Below, piece after piece: positions 62,701-64,000 of a stretch of 64,000 nucleotides of DNA (its first letter is position 1; each line of letters begins with the position of its first letter). Origin of the DNA: Tribonema minus (taxonomy: Eukaryota; Sar; Xanthophyceae; Tribonematales; Tribonemataceae); the NCBI GenBank assembly GCA_017506865.1, contig JAFCMP010000002.1:124001-188000 (forward strand), read 5' to 3'. The translations under genes and the position numbers were made by a program. The notes beneath the pieces were generated by a model. That model did no database searches. It was not told where the DNA came from and was given only the letters and a program-made list of their open reading frames with translations.

Positions 62701-63913
62701 CGGTGGTAGTGCAGCTGGTTTAGCCGGTTTAGCAGCAGCAGCAGCAGCAGCGCCACCAGCGATGGTGAATCAGATGACCGCTACCAGCACCAGAGCCTGC
62801 TGCAAGCGCAAGCGAGCGCCTGCCAAGCTCATGCACTGCTTGCTGTATGCCTGTCGTTGGCGCTTTGCTACAATTTGGAAGTTGCCTTGCTTGCTGCACA
62901 AGGTACGGGTTTCTTATACCGTCGCGTAAGGAATCCCCTTTCTTACACGCAAGGGATTCTTATACGGCGTATAAGAAAGGGCGTTTCTTATACAGCAAAC
63001 CTAGTATCTTACATACATGCCTGTCAAAATGTTATAAGAAACGGGTGTCTTATACGCCGTATAAGATACCCGTTTCTTATACAGAGGCACTGCCTTATAC
63101 CCCGTGATTTACGGTATGCAATGCTGGCTGGCATTCTCTATGTTGAAGTGGCATTTTGCGAGGCAATTGGGTTCTGTAGACATTAATCAATGCACCACGT
63201 AATACTCGTCCTCGTTGTGTAAGGCACAGCTAAACAACCAACGAACACAAAAATGCATTGATGCTGACACTTCATGCTAAGGAAACTTCACAAAGGTTCT
63301 TCAAAGCACAAAGTCGTGATACTCAGCACACACGCATGTACACCCTCCGATATTGCACACCACACCATGCCAGTTTTACCCTTCAATACGCAACAGAAAT
63401 GGGATGCAGTGGATGGCAGTATTGGCAACGAAGCTAGTTGCTTATTCTTGTGTATCCGCTCGTATTGCTTGTTTTGATGTACCCCACCCCCCCACCCCCC
63501 ACCCCCACCCCGCTTAACATTTGAGATGCCACCATGCTGAAGCGCCATGATAACAGCGCACAGCATAAAGCTACCCCTAACCCTAACCCTCTCCGCAACT
63601 TGTTAACTTCTACATCATCTGCACCAATCCGGTCACGCTGCCAAGCTATCATAATATGGTACAGTAGGCATGTTCAAATGGCACATTGCGACCACTTAAC
63701 ACAGAGTTAGAGAGGGCAGCTACCGCTGGAAGGTGGTGAGGAGTCGGTGGCGCACGAACCGCAACTTTTCATGAATGTTCAACTTTGTACATCACTTTAC
63801 CATGCACCGTCAAAAGATTTGGAGGCACCTACCGCTGGAAGGTAGTGAGGAGTCGGTGGCGCACGAACCGCTTGGCAAAACGATCGCTTTCCACGTATGA
63901 CATGGCGAATATT
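53753..63913 (-). CDS. Unrecognised multi-exon gene with long Gln/Ala/Ser-rich C-terminus (5' partial)
   Basis: The exons are 63833-63913 (preceded by more outside the window), 62122-62251, 61144-61281, 59928-60119, 59035-59083, 58300-58448 and 53753-55385. Phases agree at every junction except 59035 to 58300, where an exon may be missing. Readable pieces include VESDRFAKRFVRHRLLTTFQ, PDEFRDIGEGTPGMLFTTF, LVHASTQGGTRAMPVVFSL, MQLALSYMIIFLRLLCCDE and VHWVAAMLASADRHFEYAAL. The last exon starts HFRCAATARVMADNLSRGAA and then, after about 65 residues, becomes low complexity. It has poly-Gln/Leu/Pro, poly-Ala and Ser/Tyr-rich tracts with an acidic end (DIDVDEDLLAQLAEELDSED). The helical middle could be a scaffold or trafficking protein, but I recognise no family. 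Glutamine-rich tails with acidic ends are common in regulatory proteins; that is only suggestive. Confidence 0.75.
55465..55915 (-). repeat. Acceptor-side echo array of gene X last exon, five copies
   Basis: The exon start (plus-strand CGTGGCGGCGCAGCGGAAGT, then GGCTGCGGC and GACGATGGCGGCAG) recurs near 55470, 55572, 55660, 55763 and 55866. Spacing is about 100 bp. Each copy brings a GTTAGGGTTAGGG-like segment. Confidence 0.93.
56398..57800. mobile_element. hAT-type element with palindromic GAGTACTC arms and exact 8-bp target duplication
   Basis: The ends are ACAGTCAGGACGAGTACGAG and its inverted counterpart. The 8-bp duplication AGCTTTAC flanks the element exactly (56390-56397 and 57801-57808). 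The subterminal regions (56540-56770 and 57520-57790) are long runs of ACTCGAGTACT-type palindromes. The centre has a minus frame at 56862-57404 of 180 codons without clear transposase motifs, so the element is probably non-autonomous. It sits in the intron between the last two exons of gene X, and a LINE tail is nested inside it. Confidence 0.85.
56449..56552 (+). mobile_element. Short LINE 3' tail nested in the hAT-type element
   Basis: Starts GTCGTTGCGACACTTTCAGA and ends GAATTAATAAAAAGTACT. Over 100 bp it matches the tail of the 7122-9012 LINE with only a few differences, so both insertions are fairly young. It interrupts the left GAGTACT-rich arm. Confidence 0.9.
57945..58160 (-). repeat. 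Donor-side echoes of gene X exon 58300-58448
   Basis: The plus-strand unit GGTGAAACAC, then CACCTGCAGCAGCACAGGTG recurs near 57942 and 58111 below the true donor at about 58294-58299. Confidence 0.82.
58529..58735 (-). repeat. Acceptor-side echoes of gene X exon 58300-58448
   Basis: The exon start (plus-strand CGGCGCTGGCTAGCATCGCC, then GCAACCCAGTGCACCTGA) is copied at about 58545-58585 and 58690-58725. The copies encode VHW/VCW-AAML variants in the same frame. Confidence 0.85.
60297..60440 (-). repeat. Acceptor-side echoes of gene X exon 59928-60119
   Basis: TGTTCACAATGTGCATCACC, then TGGGAGGGGGGCGGC recurs at about 60297 and 60406. Both keep the pyrimidine-rich acceptor on the minus strand. 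Confidence 0.9.
60895..61135 (-). repeat. Donor-side echo of gene X exon 61144-61281 with co-duplicated intron
   Basis: 60942-61030 copies the exon end (GCGGTGGTCGAGACTGAATC, then GCGCGCGTGCCCCCCTGCGT). The word AGCTTCATAAAGCTTGTGTA occurs at 60896 and again at 61040. Confidence 0.87.
61895..62060 (-). repeat. Donor-side echoes of gene X exon 62122-62251
   Basis: Units with CCCCGACGCAGACCCCGCTCG or ACTTCACCTTGGCGTTCCCT, then CATCATGCGCGTACC and TGTTCATTTG, recur about every 120 bp below the exon's true donor. Confidence 0.8.
62406..63114. mobile_element. TA-flanked non-autonomous DNA element, 709 bp
   Basis: The ends are CCGTAAATCACGGGGTATAA and its inverted copy, with TA on each side (62404-62405 and 63115-63116). 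The palindromic word CTTATACGGCGTATAAGA or near variants occurs at least four times inside. An Ala-rich frame in the middle (about 62690-62900) is not transposase-like. It lies in an intron of gene X. Confidence 0.82.
63720..63766 (-). repeat. Donor-side echo of gene X exon 63833-63913
   Basis: CTACCGCTGGAAGGTGGTGA, then GGAGTCGGTGGCGCACGAACCG is a near-exact copy of the exon end and its donor, 111 bp away. Confidence 0.93.
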
Positions 63914-64000
63914 CTGCTGACGCGTAGGACCTGTGAGGGAGCACAGCAACAATGCAAGTTCAAGTAAGATTTGAAGATGTGAATCAGCAACCTCAGCACC

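Overview
This window is nuclear DNA of a eukaryotic alga. Genes are split by many GT-AG introns, and exons commonly end in CAG before gtg/gta. Three gene starts encode signal-peptide-like leaders. One of them (47370-47540) reads ...PLASAFMPASARL, the Ala/Phe junction typical of bipartite plastid leaders in algae with a secondary red plastid. A fibrillin (plastid lipid-associated) gene is present, and short interstitial TTAGGG runs are scattered throughout. I infer a stramenopile- or haptophyte-type alga; the species cannot be named from this sequence.

Layout. 1-4109 (-): plastid fibrillin/PAP gene, 3' end outside the window. 4110-9690: a 1.3-kb long-TIR DNA element abutting a 5'-truncated LINE with a restriction-like endonuclease. 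9693-24291 (-): a complete type III phosphatidylinositol 4-kinase (PI4K-beta type), 14 exons, with the helical and kinase domains readable exon by exon and phases agreeing at nearly every junction. 24560-27151 (+): a second 5'-truncated LINE just upstream of that gene. 28448-30155 (-): a membrane-anchored P-loop ATPase with two frame breaks. 30474-41049 (+): an 8-exon JmjC/cupin ribosomal oxygenase (RoxA/YcfD family) whose exon 2 lies on the opposite strand between inverted copies of a dispersed repeat. 45667-47540 (-): a second, probably damaged ATPase of the same family. 48559-51850: a large tandem duplication and LINE pieces. 53753-63913 and beyond (-): a multi-exon gene I do not recognise, with a long Gln/Ala/Ser-rich C-terminus, carrying a hAT-type element and a TA-flanked element in its introns.

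The most striking structure is not a gene. Most exons of the three large genes are accompanied in their introns by arrays of diverged partial copies of their own edges: donor-side copies (exon end plus GT) downstream and acceptor-side copies (polypyrimidine-AG plus exon start) upstream. They are spaced about 50-230 bp apart. I call them exon-edge echoes. They explain much of the intron length, and I know of no standard feature class for them.

Functionally the genes are unrelated housekeeping functions (plastid lipid globules, phosphoinositide synthesis, ribosomal protein hydroxylation, an ATPase family). They share only the intron architecture and the mobile-element load.
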